A stretch of 64,000 nucleotides of DNA from Gyrodactylus bullatarudis (taxonomy: Eukaryota; Platyhelminthes; Monogenea; Gyrodactylidea; Gyrodactylidae). Shown one piece after another: positions 35,192 through 49,195 of the stretch. The position numbers and the translations under genes are program-made. Within the stretch, counting starts at the first letter, position 1. The number at the start of each line of letters is the position of its first letter. The DNA lies in NCBI GenBank assembly GCA_012064415.1, contig SSNU01000279.1, positions 558,001 to 622,000 of the forward strand, given 5' to 3'. The notes below the pieces were generated by a model. The model searched no databases. It worked only from the letters and a program-made list of their open reading frames with translations, and was not told the DNA's origin.

Positions 35192-38100
35192 TTATTGCAT
35201 TGGAAGTTGGACGTTGGGATATGGTTGAAGGAGGGTTGGCGGATGAGCGTACATTGAAAGAGGCTGGGGAATAGAGCAGTCTTGTGGAAAGAAGAAACTC
35301 GGTACATAGGCATACGTTGGAGTTGATGTATTTGGGTCTTGACTACGAGATTGTCCATGATGGCTGGAAGAAAGACGAGATTGCGGTGTCTGATGGCCCC
35401 CATTCGTTGAGGTCATTGTATAATTTGAGACAGGAATTTGACTCTGGATAAAGGCTAAAGGAGAAGAAAGATTAGCTCATTGAAATACATCTAGTAAATT
35501 TAGCCTAGTCTGACGTAGAGAAGACGAATGTTTTCCCATTTCGATTTTCATGCTGTTTTCTATAGAGATTTGATATATTGAAGAATTTCACACGGGGTCC
35601 TTAGAAAACAGCAAATGCAAGAAAATCATGATCAAACTGAAAACATTCAACTTCATGCAGGCTCTAATTTGTAATATAGTATGAATAATGAATACAATAA
35701 TTCATTGTGATTAATCAGAATCCAGACAAGTACTATTGAGTAATGAGTTTTGAGACAAGGATTATCATTCTTAAAAAGATGCGTAAAGTTTCATGTTACT
35801 CTGCATTCATTGATACAGGAGTAAATCTGAATTTCATTAAAATCATTTTATAGTAGTATTTTCATTCATAAGAATTCCACCATTTTGAAAAAAAAATCTA
35901 CAGTAATTACAACAAATGTTAACCTAATAATAATAATAATTATTATTATTATTTTGTGAAATGGATACATTGCAAGAAATTTGTGCATTGCATCACATAG
36001 TTTCATCAAAAACCAACTATGCAAACTATTTTTCTTCCCATAATACCAATACATGGATTATATATGATAGGATCTTGAAGAATAAATTAGAAAAAGATAG
36101 ATAAATAAGAGTTTCTAGAATCATCATGTGATGATAGATTACTGCGATTCTTATGTGAGAGGGAGAGGAGGAGAGAAAATCACAATTTCCATTCAATAAA
36201 GAAGAAAATTTACAATTTTACAAAGTATTCTGAATTTTAATTGGCTCATAAAAGGGCTAAGTAAGATAGGTTTTTTTTGAAAAAAATTACTGTACAGAGC
36301 TCATAGTGTAATGATAAAATTTAGTAAGAAGAAAAGAAAATCAATTATGTACTCAAATCGATAAAAGATCAAAGGTCTTTCAACTTTTGAAGGAGATAGC
36401 CAAATGTTTCGTGGCATCATATCTTTCTCAAACATAAAAATATAAACTATAGAAAATAAACAGTCAAATAAATAGGGGTGGGGGGTGGAGGGGGATTGGA
36501 TTCGAAAGAAAAGAAACCATGAAGGAACTATAGAAACATGAACAAGGCTGAAAAATGATGTAATCTTGGGAAGGAAATGAAATTAGGCAAACTATGAATT
36601 GTACATTACATAATGAAAGGATTTCGAGTTTCCCTTGAGATATTAGGGAAAGTCTACTTTTTTTTGACCAATTTTAGTGCTTAATAACTAACTAGCATAT
36701 ATATTTCTTGAAATGATTTTCCTAAAATTGATCTTTAAAAATTTTGTCCAGTCGATATTGGATATTTAATGAGAATTGATTCATACAATAATTATAATTG
36801 AATGAAATTTTGAAAATAATAATAGGTCTATCATACTACTTTTCCTTGAATAATGTTGTACCGCTTAGTTCAAAAACCTTTATCAGATATCAACTCTAAA
36901 GTCTTCGATTTCTTGATGAATATTCCCAGATTCATAGAGAGATTAACTTTGTTAGATTGTTTCGTCAAAGTATTGATTCAGTACTTGAGTGTATTTTCAT
37001 CCACAACCTCAAAATTTTCTATGTAGACTCGGCATTATAATAGAAGAAGAAGGAGAAGAAATGAGAAAACTTAGTACTCACAACAATTACACAATTATCT
37101 ACTGGTAGTGTATTTATATTTCACCTGGAATGGGAGGGTATTACATTCCCAATTTGAGATGATCTTTGTGGAATGATTTCCAAATTTACTCTCTACAATC
37201 CAAAATTCAGAATTGGAGGATGAAGGATGTAGATGGAAGGGAAGGAAAAAAATAAATTTCAAGTCATCCTCGATTCGATGCTTGAGATGCTTGAGCTTTA
37301 GACTGAATTGATCTGATTGCAAATGAGAGATGAAATAGCGATTTTATCTCAAGTGTAAAAAGAAAACTGTGATTAATCTCTTGTTTTTCCTTTATTCACT
37401 TCATTTCGTACAATTCATCAATGATTCAAGTTTTTATAATTACCGTCAATTTTAATTTCAGACCGAGTCTTTCCTAATTTGATTATTAGAATAGGAAGAA
37501 ACTTTGAACGATTCTCAAAAAATGTTCATTCATTGAAAATTTTCCATCGTGATCTTTTATCGTTTAATTGACCAATGAGAGTAAAGTTGAGCCTGAACCA
37601 CACAATCATTGTCAACTAGCAAAGGTCCTGAGAAGTGACTATTATACTAAACTATCAGATCAAATTCTATGCATTCATCGATATAAAGCAGAGAGGTAGA
37701 GAGAGAAATAAAAAGTAAACTTTTGGTATGAAAATCCTACATATTATTATTAAACATATGGATAAATAAATCTATATAAAAATATACTTAGTAAATGTGT
37801 AAATATTGGTGATGGAAAATCACACAAAATCCAAAAAAAGGGAAAAAAGTCTCGAGGTAACCAAATTGGAGGGAAATCAATAAATTCTCTAGAGATTATT
37901 ATTATTGTATTTTTTTTACACATTTACAGTGTATATGATATTTTCTTCGTCACCTGTCATAGCCAGAGAGAGAGAGAGAGAGAAAGAATCTTTATGCAAG
38001 CAAAACCCATTAATTCATCTATTCAATGGGGAAACCGACAAGGAGAAACTCGAAACTCAGAATACGTTCAATACTCACAGGGTAAGTCGACATATTTTAT

Positions 38101-41100
38101 AATCAATAGAATTGATCTTTAAAATGATTGGTCAATCAAATCAACGAGTATCATTGGTTAAAAATGAAGACATAAATATTTTATCAATGGGCGGGTGTAA
38201 TCAATACTTGAAATTTGTTATGAATCAATTTAATGTATGGGAAATCTTTAAATAATCAATTTCCGTCAACTTTCTCTCAACTCACTATAGACATGGTCTG
38301 AAATTAGATATGGAAACAATACTAGTTTATTTAGGAAATCAAAGCATTTGAATAATTTGACTATAATCAAAGATAACTTATTCAAAATTATCTGTCTCAA
38401 ATTAAGAAAAATAACCCTTTCAAAGAGATCACCACTCAAGAATATGGTAAAATAAGAATACTTACGAATAGGATGTCGCATGTAGGCACCTCGCTTCATC
38501 ATCATTGATACTGGCGGTGAGTTCATAATCTCCTTTGGCAAGGCTTTCTTTGCTTCAACCTTTTATAAAATAGATTTGTCTATTATTTTCAATATTCTCA
38601 TGTTATTCTGAGAATCTACATTTAGTTCTAGACATTACTCAGTAGAGATGTAACGAATTTTTACTTTTTTTCCGTGAAATTTCCACATATAATTTTGATA
38701 AAAATGGTGTGTGAGATGTTAAATAACTGAAAATTCGTTTGCAATTCCATACATAGTCGTGCATGTCCATTTTTCCTAAATTTTCTTGTAGGCATAGTGG
38801 AATAACAAAATTCAACAGAAATGATTCCAACATGATTCTATTACTATTTTCATTGAAAAAACCCTCGAAGTCTTATCAGCAAAAAAGAAATTTTAGTGAA
38901 AACGTAGTAAAAATTCATTGAAAATCTAGCGGCATTTTTAAAAAAGTCTGATCTTTAAACTTTTATATTATCAGTGATAATTTATCACAGACAAGCATTT
39001 TGATACTTGATCTTATATAATGTTAAGAATTCATAGTATTATCATTTGAGTAGGTTTTAAAAAATTTGTTGAAAAATTTGTTACATCTCTATTACTCAGA
39101 TATGAAAAAATACCCAAAAAAGTGCTTATAAAGGATGTTTTTAATTTTGTTTTTTTCATTTTAATCTGTACTTTAGAATAAAAAGTTTTAAAACAATAAA
39201 GTTAGCGCCTTCTCAACAAACTTCGCAAAAAGGTTGAGCTAATCTGTATTTCTACAACACGTATTCATAATCCATTGTATCCAAATAAATTTATGTTTCC
39301 TTTATGTAAGATGTAGGCCGTTTTCATAGTTATTAAGGAGTATATTACAAAATATTAATAAGAATAAAAATAGGATTTTCTTTAGAAACTCGGGTTTCAG
39401 ACTTAATTGTAAAAAATCAGAAATGAGTAAAATTTGGAAACATGGCCCAATTGATTTTTATAAAAAGATTTCTTCATGAGTGGAAAAAATGTCAAGTGTC
39501 AGCAGCTACACCTCAATGAGACACAGATCTCGTTTTTTTATATTTCAACTGAGTGATTCACGTAAATTTTCAGAAACCGTCCGAAAATCCGGTTAAATAC
39601 ATAATTAAAAAACTTGTGACCGAGTAACAAGTTTAACAAACCATTTCATAAGACTACCTGATAGAGTAACAAGATTAACGGTAACATTTACATTGAAAAA
39701 ATGATGGACCACTGATGATCCTTTAAAAAAAATTTACATTGGAACTTTTGCAAATCAATTTTAAACAACTAAATATTCATTAACAATTTTGTAAATATAT
39801 TTCTTTCACAATTTGTAGATTATTATCATCAATGAATTCTCAACTTGTATCACTATCAAAGTATTGCCACTGAGGGTGCTCTAAGAAATGCACTTTTGGC
39901 CTCAACACATTTTAAATCTATATTTTCTAAGTGAATTTTCGGATTTATTTAAAAATTTACGTGAATATTTCAATCATACAAAACCAGGAATAGTGATAAA
40001 TGTTAATACAGTCTACGATCAACTCTTTTGTAGTTTTAATGACCCAGTCTAACGAGAGTATTTGTTTTGTTTTATATTTTTTTCTTCAAGAGATGTAAAA
40101 CTAAAATGTCCAATGGAAACTAGGAATCTAGGATAGAGATGAGAAGGGTGTAATCTACATTGGAATTGTATTATTATTGATTTCATCATGATATATAACA
40201 TACATATTATATATATATTTATATATTCTGTGTGTAGTTGAGAGTCTATCTCTCTCTCTCTCTCTCTCTAGATGATAATGATATATTTATTTACTACAGT
40301 ATAGAAATTACTCTTTTTTATATATCATCCCATCACTGCTCTCTCTAGTTAAATTATCATATATATATTAAGTACAGTTTCTATAGTGAGAGACTGACTA
40401 ATTCTTGAAGAGTAGAGTTTATTCATTCCCCCTATTACATTTTTTACATTTTATTCCAGAGCACAAATAGACACGAAAAATCAGTCTAAACTAGAGCTTC
40501 AGTTGAATTCCCTATCTATCTATTGGGTGGGAAAAAAAGTTTTACAATTGAAAAATCAAGCTATACCTCTCTAAAGAAAGGGAAATTGCCAAAATTGCAG
40601 CTCAATGAAGAATTTACAAATCACAATCTAACTGATCTCATAGTGAATTTTTCACTTGAATGAAAAATTAAACTATAAAATTAATCCAGGTTGAAATTCA
40701 TGATGGACTTTGTATATCGCTTTAAGGGGTAATTTTCAAAATCTCACACTTTTCCTCCAAACGAAAACCAATTACTACTGAACTGAGTGTGCTACTGATT
40801 GATTATTGCGCCAAGATGTTTTGATGAATTACAAAAACTCAAAAATTCTCAAAAAAATTATTGAATCAACTTTCTATGGTCATTGATCAATCTTTTCTGA
40901 TCAAATTCAAGAACTTTGATCAAATTGTTTTCTCGAAATAAAGTTAAAAGCATGAAAAATATTCTTGGTGAATTTTCTAAGGGAATTATAGAAAAGACTT
41001 ACAGTTTTCCCATTCATCTCGTGATAGTGTTCCTTGCAGACTAGGTCAGCTGAATCTTCATGTTCAAAGGTGATAAATCCAAAACCACGATGACGATTCG

Positions 41101-44100
41101 TCGTCTTATCCATCATTAGTTCACAGGTGTCAATTTTGCCGAATTTGGAAAAATAGCATTTCAATTCATTGGCTGTGGTGCTAGTGGCAACACCTCCAAT
41201 GAACACTTTTTTCGTTTTCGAATACGCCTTCAAGCATTGACCAGATTTTCTTGGCACTGCCAACTTTGGATCGATCTAGAGAAATATGAAGAAAAAAAAG
41301 CATATGAAATACCACAGAATACAAAAGGTCAGTGGTGTGATAAGCCTATTGATTAATTCTCTCCTGAAAAGAAAAAAAAGTTCTTCTCTCAAACGAATAA
41401 CGTGTATATCACTAATGAAAAATGTCAAAAATGAAAAGCAACTTTGTTATTTGAAGAAATTCTTTTCTCTCTCTATTTCTGATGCAGTGAAAGTGATCAA
41501 GCGCGTATATCTATCAAGAGGAGGCCTTGTATATGCATTGTATATACATCTATGAATGAACAATTTGTGGAACCCTTTTGACATGTGTTACATGCTGAAA
41601 GGGCTGACTATTTTGCTGATTATTGTCTGTTAAGGAAACCTTTAAGGGAGAATCATATGATGTTGTAATGTTAAAGTTTCACGTTGAGATATATATAACT
41701 CCCTTCTTTCTGTACAGTGTACACACTCAGTAGAAGGAAAGTGAACATAGTCCTGCCTATCAAATAATTAATTGCGTTACCTTTAAGAAATGCATTCCAG
41801 GATTAAATCCCGATTGATTACAACAAATGAAATGGCCAACCAATATTTTTAAATGATATCGTGAAAAAGAAATGACCAGAAACGATAATTTCACAAGATT
41901 AGTTTATGAATGTAGAGAGTTTATTGTCACGCGAGAAAATAAAAGAATTTCCATCAGAGCGATAATATCTCTTCTTATATTATTACATAAATATATAATA
42001 TTTTTTACGACCAGAAAAATAAAAGAACAATAGAGCTACAGAGTCGATTAACATGATATTTTGTTAATCATGAAAAAACTGAGTCCATCACTTTGCTCCC
42101 TGTTGCCCAATGTTAAAAGTTTCGATTCGCCAATCAGTTTTAATAAAGTCTCAGAGAGATATCTAAACTTGGTTAAAATAACCAAAATTAATAAAATTTG
42201 ATTTTCACCTACTTATTAGTAAATGGGGAAATTCAATAGAAAATCGACTTTCATTTAGAGAAACATTTAAATCATGTAAATTTCAACAGTTCTGGTTGTT
42301 TGATTTCCTTGAAAAATTCGAGTTACTTCTCCCAAAAAATAATTCCCCAATCTATAGTGATCTCTACTTAAATCTCAGAATAAATAATAATACACAAACA
42401 AAATCGATAAATGCTTAGCTTTTTCCTTACTCTCTTCCATATTGAAAGGGGAAATACACTCGAAGCAATGTGATCGATATTTTATGAAGAAGGAGGAGAA
42501 TTATCCAATTCATACCTGACTTTTTATCTAGTGTAATAACTCTTGAATAAAAAGAAGAAGATGGGGACTTGATCGTTTATTGAGGTTTTTACCCTCATGT
42601 GAAAGGATTCTTTAGCTCTAGTTAAGTTAGGACTCAAAGATACTGAACCAAATGATTGGATTATCATCTGTTAAGCTCTGTGGTATCTTACGTTGTTAAA
42701 ATCTCGTTTCTCCAGACATTTCCTACTATACAACTTGTAATAAGTGAAGCACGACAAGAAAACTCATTAATTTAGTAGTTGTAGGCCTAACCCTTTGAAA
42801 AAAGGTTATTTGTTCTGTCAATATACTTAAGCTTGAACATACAGTTTAGTTTATCATTCTGACAGTTATGTTAAGAATCAATCAAACACTCTTTTTGAGA
42901 AGAAACATTGGGCAAAACAGAATTAAATTTTTTTCAAAAATATAACATGCGTGTCATTTCAAAAATGTCAGCTGAATTTTAAAAATAAGTATCTAAGTAA
43001 AAGCTTGAAAATCAGTACACCAAAATACATTTCGTTTTCTCTTCAAAAGTGCAACTCATGACTTGTTTCCTGAAAGTTTTATTCTCCAAGGGAATGAATC
43101 AAGTTATTAGTATAGATTATAATCTAATTAGACTTGGGCGTAATTTTCCAAAACCACTAAAATCGACTATCGATATGATATAATTAATCTTCAAGTATCA
43201 TCCCACCGAATTTCGCTCCAAATTATCTTTTTAAACTTCTGTAATGAGATAAACAGAATTGTGGAAATTCTTAAATCAAAAACTTTTTTTGACCGGGCAG
43301 AATTTTTTTTAACGAAAATCAATGCAATTTTGTTTTTAACTCTTTCGGTGCCGATGGACATGGATGTCCATTTTCCAATTTTTTTGAACCTTCATAACTC
43401 TACTAGTTTGATAGGTTTCTGGATCAATCAAAGCTTAAATTGATGCCCACAATGTGAACTTGCATGAGTAATATTTTTGGCCAAATAACTTGGTATCTTC
43501 AATGAAGATTCTTCATAGCTAAATTTTTGTTTTTATAAAAATTGTGAAATAGTCTCGGCACCGAAAGGGTTAAGATTTTTACTCAATCAATTTTGCAACT
43601 TTACTGGAAAAAACGTTTTTTATTTAAAAATCTCCACGGTTTTGTTAATAATACAGAATTTTATAGTAATGTTTATAAAATACTAAAAATTCACTCAATT
43701 AACTTGGAAAAAAGAAAGACTCACCTTCTTTCCATCTAGGTCATGCGATGAAAACTGGAGGACCTTCATGACACTGTCTGGATTTGCAAATTTGATAAAA
43801 CCGAAGCCCCTATAAATGGTTCACATGTGTATGATTAGTAATCATTGATTGCATGAAATATAAATGTCGTTTCCTCAAGAACATACCGTGATCTCTTTGA
43901 TAGGGAGTCTCGCATAAGCATGAATTCCTTAACCTCTCCATACTTTTGGAAGTAATCTCGGAGGCCCTCTGGAAAACGTTGAAAAGAATAATATACATTA
44001 GTGAAATGGAGACGAATAGTTTAAAGAGAAAAAAATGGTATTTTTGTCTATTCTTCCAATTAATATGCAAAGGTCTCTTGAATAAACTAGAGCAATTATC

Positions 44101-45983
44101 GAATAAGGAATATTTCTAAAGTAAAAACCCATCAAAATAATCAATAGATAACATACTTTGATTCGGCCAAAAAGAAAAAACTTGAGTTGATAAACCTCTG
44201 ATTTATAAAAAATATTCATCACACCAATTAAAGATGTGGAGCTTGAATTACTCTCAGTGGTATTCTATCCTAATTAAACTAAACTATATGGTGATGACTA
44301 TGATGTATCAGAAATATATAATTTGTATTTGTGCGTATTTAAGAAATTGCAGATAGGAAAATATCGTATAACATAATATTGTCAACCAAGTTTGAGAAGA
44401 GTTTCTTACTAAAATCAATTATGATTGATCAGTACACGTTTTTTATATGGTTATTACTACAATATATAGAACAAAATCAACTTAAAAGTACATTTGGAGT
44501 TGAATCAAAGTTGCATTTTGTTGTGTATATATCTGTTCGAAAAAGTTTAGTGTATTTCTCTACACCCTAAAGTTTAAATTGTTATATATTTCCTCTCTGG
44601 AGACCATACCAGAAGTATTCGAGTCCTAAGTAGACACAAAAGCTACCAACTTTTAGATTAATCATTCAATTCCACAGTACACTCTAACCACTATATATAC
44701 GACCACACTTTCCTCCTGCTTTTAGTTGTGGAATGAAGAATTTTATTATTAGAATTAGAATTTTCTTAAATACGTAAATATATGTTAAATATTAGCATAC
44801 AAAAATGGGATGGGTTAGAAGAAGAAAAAACGATCGATAGAGGTGGACAGAGATAGATAAGTAGGACAGAAAAAATCATTGTATTTTCTCACCTCAGCAT
44901 GACAGACAGAGACGACATTATTAATCGATGACAAAAAAAACGTGTGAAAATATTCGTGAAAGATGAAAAAACCACGCCGTGGTGTAAAGAGAGTCATGTT
45001 ATGAACTGAATCTTTGACCATTACAATATTGAGTAATACAATTTTATTTATGTGATTTATACTTATCTTAAACGATGATGCAAAATTTGTATGAGCACAT
45101 TACATTTTCGAAAAGATTAAAAGAAAATGATGATTGCATTGTCTTTCAAAGTAAATACTCCAATAGTTGGAGGACTTCATTACATAGATAATGTCTCTCT
45201 ATCAATGCTCAACTTTTAGTTATCGTTATTGGTTAGTCATTTCAAATGATTTCATTTCAATGATTTAATTCTCTGTTACCCTTGTGAATATGTGTGAAAA
45301 GAGGGAATTGCGGATACTCACCTGCTGTTGTATTGGGACTTAATCCACCGATAAAGATTTTTCTAAAGAAAAAAAATAAAAGTAAAATTTAATTCAAGAA
45401 AACATTAATATACAGATTGTGGTCTAGAATAAGACAAACTCAATGCTAATTTCGACATGGAAACAACGATGTAGTTAAAACTGAATGAATAAACTCAAGT
45501 TATAAGACGTTTGTTTATTCAGAATAGATAGTTTTTTTTCTTTGCGTTTCTAATAGAATATTTGTCATTCTTCAAAATTATTCTGGCATCTTGTTAACAA
45601 GCAGTAAGGATGTCTGATACATCCGGTAAAAGAGTTTATCAAATTAAGTCTTACCCAGGATCATTGACATCGGAGCCAGAGTCCGAAGAGCTGGATATTG
45701 ACTGTTGACAGCTCTGTCCACAGAAAACTTTGGAGCATGAGTCTTCTGTTCCATAACTCGACTCTTGATAGATTACATCATAGGCATCAGAAGCCTCTTG
45801 GGAGCTGTCATTCTTCATTTTATCGTCTTCCGGAACATGTGAACTTGTATTATCCAATTTAAGATCTGATAAATCCTTTGATAATTCCGGCTCAGCATGT
45901 TTGGTCAATGAATCTGAATCAGCCTGAGATAAAGGTGAAATTTCTGAGGCTTTTTGGCAGGAGCTAGTATTCTCTGAAGTCAT
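35192..45983 (-). CDS. msi: Musashi-type RNA-binding protein with two RRMs (388 aa)
   Basis: Exons 45983-45655, 45362-45322, 43968-43887, 43809-43725, 41275-41003, 38559-38466 and 35454-35192; every junction keeps phase. RRM1: RNP2 KIFIGG (111-116), RNP1 RGFGFIKF (151-158). The linker [10 protein letters not shown] and RRM2 (RNP2 KVFIGG about 202-207, RNP1 RGFGFITF 242-249, [12 protein letters not shown]) are diagnostic of Musashi rather than DAZAP1 or hn[13 protein letters not shown] follows RRM2, as in vertebrate KKAQPKEVM. Musashi binds UAG-containing 3' UTRs in the cytoplasm and controls translation in neural and other progenitors. Residues 1-109 are an acidic Ser/Asp/Glu-rich extension, and the tail (about 302-388) is Pro/Ser/Gln/Tyr-rich. 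The introns reach 3 kb and contain several mobile elements. Alternative tails could lie in the long introns. Confidence 0.93.
37965..37982. repeat. (AG)9 microsatellite
   Basis: Nine uninterrupted AG units in Musashi intron 6. Confidence 0.9.
39530..39990. repeat. Inverted-repeat element, family C (tentative)
   Basis: The left arm near 39545-39595 (TCACGTAAATTTTCAGAAAC, GTCCGAAAATCC) is the reverse complement of the right arm near 39910-39965 (GTGAATTTTCGG ... AAAATTTACGTGAAT). A half copy is present near 22860-22970. It lies in Musashi intron 5. The boundaries are approximate. Confidence 0.55.
40249..40268. repeat. (TC)10 microsatellite
   Basis: Ten TC units next to TA-rich tracts in Musashi intron 5. 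Confidence 0.9.
43131..43690. repeat. Foldback element, family B, copy 1, interrupted by a piggyBac-type MITE
   Basis: The left end GACTTGGGCGTAATTTT, preceded by TA, matches the end of the intact element at 61274-61702. The right arm (about 43615-43670) is the reverse complement of 43235-43285. The central loop carries the element 43340-43569, and the right end seems truncated. It ends within about 35 bp of Musashi exon 4. Confidence 0.7.
43340..43569. mobile_element. piggyBac-type MITE (230 bp, TTAA-flanked)
   Basis: Inverted ends CYCTTTCGGTGCCGA / TCGGCACCGAAAGGG are flanked on both sides by TTAA (43336-43339, 43570-43573), the target site of piggyBac transposases. Inside the left end is a small palindrome GGACATGGATGTCC. 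No ORF. It is inserted into a family B foldback. Confidence 0.82.
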
Positions 45984-48819
45984 CGTTACAAACTAATAAA
46001 GGCTTCAGGTTAAATTATCTTCCCAAATAGTTGATAGAGTTAATTCCAAGACCGGTTAAAAGAGGCAATGAAAATCTAATAGAATCTATATGTGAAAACA
46101 CTTTAAGGTCCTTGACTAAAATTCTAATTAAATTATGGCGCAGTGATGGACCTCTCGAATAATGAAAACGAAAGATTCAACATTTTGTATAAACACTTCA
46201 TATCCAATGATTATTTGATATTAACCAATCACAACTGACCTAGCACATGATTGGTTAATTTTTACAAATTTGATATTCTTAACTAATAATATATGTACAC
46301 TTATCTTCCAGTACTTTTCACTTGGTTGAGGAAATATCTAGAATTTTTGTGAAAAGCTTGACTAATTAAATAAATATGAAAATGTGTTTTTTTAAGTGGA
46401 AATGAATCTAAAACATAAAATATATTCTCTCCTTCTTAGTGTAGAGAGACCATGTGATTGAAAAAATAATATGCCATTTTATATAATATTTCTGTAATAT
46501 TAATTATTATAAATATTTTCTGATATTATCAAGTTTGCTAATAGTAACACATCCAGGGATGTATTTTGCACGATACAAGAATGATACAATCTGTAAGAAG
46601 AAGCTTTATCCTACAAACACCCAAGAGAGTTGATTTCATGACAATCTTCATTTCAAGGGCAATCAATCTCTCTTAGCCTGTCTTTTTTCCTTCTTCTTGG
46701 GGACAAGAATGACGTAATTAACTTTTATTTCGCATACATGTCTTTTTCAGCTTGATGGAAACAACATTCAACCCACGAGAGGCCTATTGGACATGAAAAT
46801 CTAGCAAGATTTTTTTAAGGCATACGTCAATCAGTTAATTGGAAGAGAGATGTATAAGTAATGCAACCTTTACCAGAGTTATCTGATTGTTAACAAAATC
46901 ATTAAGGGTACCCCGATGGATTAGGCGTCTTTGTCAATAACTCCTGATTCATTCCAATCTGGTTTCTTTCTCATTAGAGCCATTAAAATTAGCAAGAGAA
47001 TTTTAGATTTTTCTCCAGTGCAGTGCAATATTTTAAAGGAGTATTTGCAAAATTGATGACTCGGACTCAAGTTAATTCAGGTTAGGTTTTTGAAATTCAA
47101 TAATCGGCATAAAATTGGCTAGATTGAATTCGTTAGGTATTTTTTTCGTGAAGAATATACGTTTCATGCCAAACAAGGATTCGTCAGTATACTAGTGTCT
47201 GGATTTGAATTTTTGAGAAAGAATTCCAAAATTCTTCAAAGCTCTTCAATCAGAATATGAATTACATAGAATAACAAAACAAAAAAGGATTGTGCCTGGA
47301 AAAAAATTTGTAATTCAATCTTTTCTTCAACAGCTGATAATTCATGGTTAGGGCAGAGTTGGAGGTAAAGTAATCGAATCTTTCTGTTCACAAATAAACC
47401 CATGATACGTAATTTTTTTTGACAGGGACACAGTTCAAAAAAGAATACATAATTTGAAGTAGAATGTCACATGGGTTTTTATATATTCTCTAAACCAGTA
47501 TTAGAATCAGTAGGGCAAAATAGAAATGCTTTTTTTAAAGAATATGACATATAATACAACAATTTTCCTGGATGTTGTTAAGGAATCCTTGATCAAAAGA
47601 CAGAGGTAGAAGTAAAACTTTATCTGTTCCTCAATTATTAATTAATTTCCTCATGACTACTGATGACTATTCTAGATTTTGGATAGAACCTACTTTTTAT
47701 CCCATCAATATTTCTATTCTATCATTCTATCAATATGAAGCTAGCTATGATCTCAAATTGTAGAAAATGGTTGCAAAAGTACCCAAGGAGCAGCTATTGT
47801 GTAATTATTGTAGTTTGATTCAATATGACTTCTTCTCTAGAAATTATTACATTCGGAATTGATAGGTAGAAAAATTATCTAAAGTATAAATACATCTGAA
47901 AATAAATATTGTTAACAATAAAATGAACAAGTTAATCTGAAATGGATATGCAATTTGAATAATTAGATTTTAGATTTGATATAAGCCATGACTGATTTAA
48001 GATCAACAAATCAGATAGGTCATATAGATTAGGAATAGTCGATAATTTTTTCGAAAATTTGGAATAGGCATATTCTTGACAAAAGTGAAAAAAGATTTCG
48101 ATTGATACCAGGAAGTATAGGCTTAAAATTTAATTTTTTCAATTCCTTTGCTATTTGAAGTTTTCTTATCATGAAAATAGGAAAAATAATTTAAAACGTT
48201 TATATATATCATAGATACCGTGAATCATGTAAAAAGTTCTTACGAATCACTTGTAAATAGTGAAATAATTTTAATTCACTACTATGATTTTTGAAATAGA
48301 GAACTAGAAAAGCAATCTGTGGTTTTCATATCCAACGTTCCAATGTGTTAGGGGATAAAGAAAATCTAACTTACATGTTCAAAGAATTCAAGTTTTAGAA
48401 ATTTTCTTCTCCCGATGTACTGATCATGATAGGTCTTGTTAAAGACCCAAGATGATCAATAGGCATAAAATTGAACTCGGCCTTGTGTATGAAAATCACA
48501 GATTGGTTTTTCAATTCTCCATTTCAAGAAATTATAGTTAATTATTGTGTATGTAAAGATAGTCAGAAGAATATTTTTAAAATTTTGATTAGGAAAATAA
48601 ATTTTATGCTTTTAAATGAATAATCGTTGCCCAGTGATTCTACAGAATCCCTGTGACTAGTAAATAACTAATTGGGTAATATGAATACCGAGTTTCCTAA
48701 TACCATGGTTTACTAGGGAGTCTGCAGCCTCAGACAAGTTTCCAGAATCAATGAACTTGTTAACGATTAATCTCAGGTAACTATAACTATATTTCCTTTT
48801 TTCACAAAATTATGAATTT

Positions 48820-49195
48820 TTTCATCAAAAAATCGAAATTGATCAAGATTTTTTGGAATCAAGATCTTAGATTCCACTTTCAGGATCTGAAGAAAAAAAA
48901 TTTGAAAAAAATCAAATTTTAAGAAAGTTATGGCATATTTCAAATCAAGCGATGGAGCCGAATTCCCATTTGAACTTTGACTTGATAATTTTTGTTCATT
49001 TAAAAGTGAGAGAGTGATCAAAGGTTGATTTTCACAAGAAGATGAGCGAATTCTCAAAATCTGAATCAGCATTTGATTTCTTTGACTAATCTTGATCCTA
49101 AAAAAATCAACTTTTGATCACTCTCTCACTTTTAAATCAACAACAATTATCAAGTCAAAGTTTAAAAAAATGGGAATTCGGCGCCATTGAAGTAA
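48820..49195. repeat. Palindromic element related to family A
   Basis: The arms around 48950-49060 and 49080-49190 are reverse complements: GGAGCCGAATTCCCAT ... AAAAGTGAGAGAGTGATCAAA against TTTGATCACTCTCTCACTTTT ... ATGGGAATTCGGCGCC. The axis is near 49070. No ORF. Confidence 0.75.
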
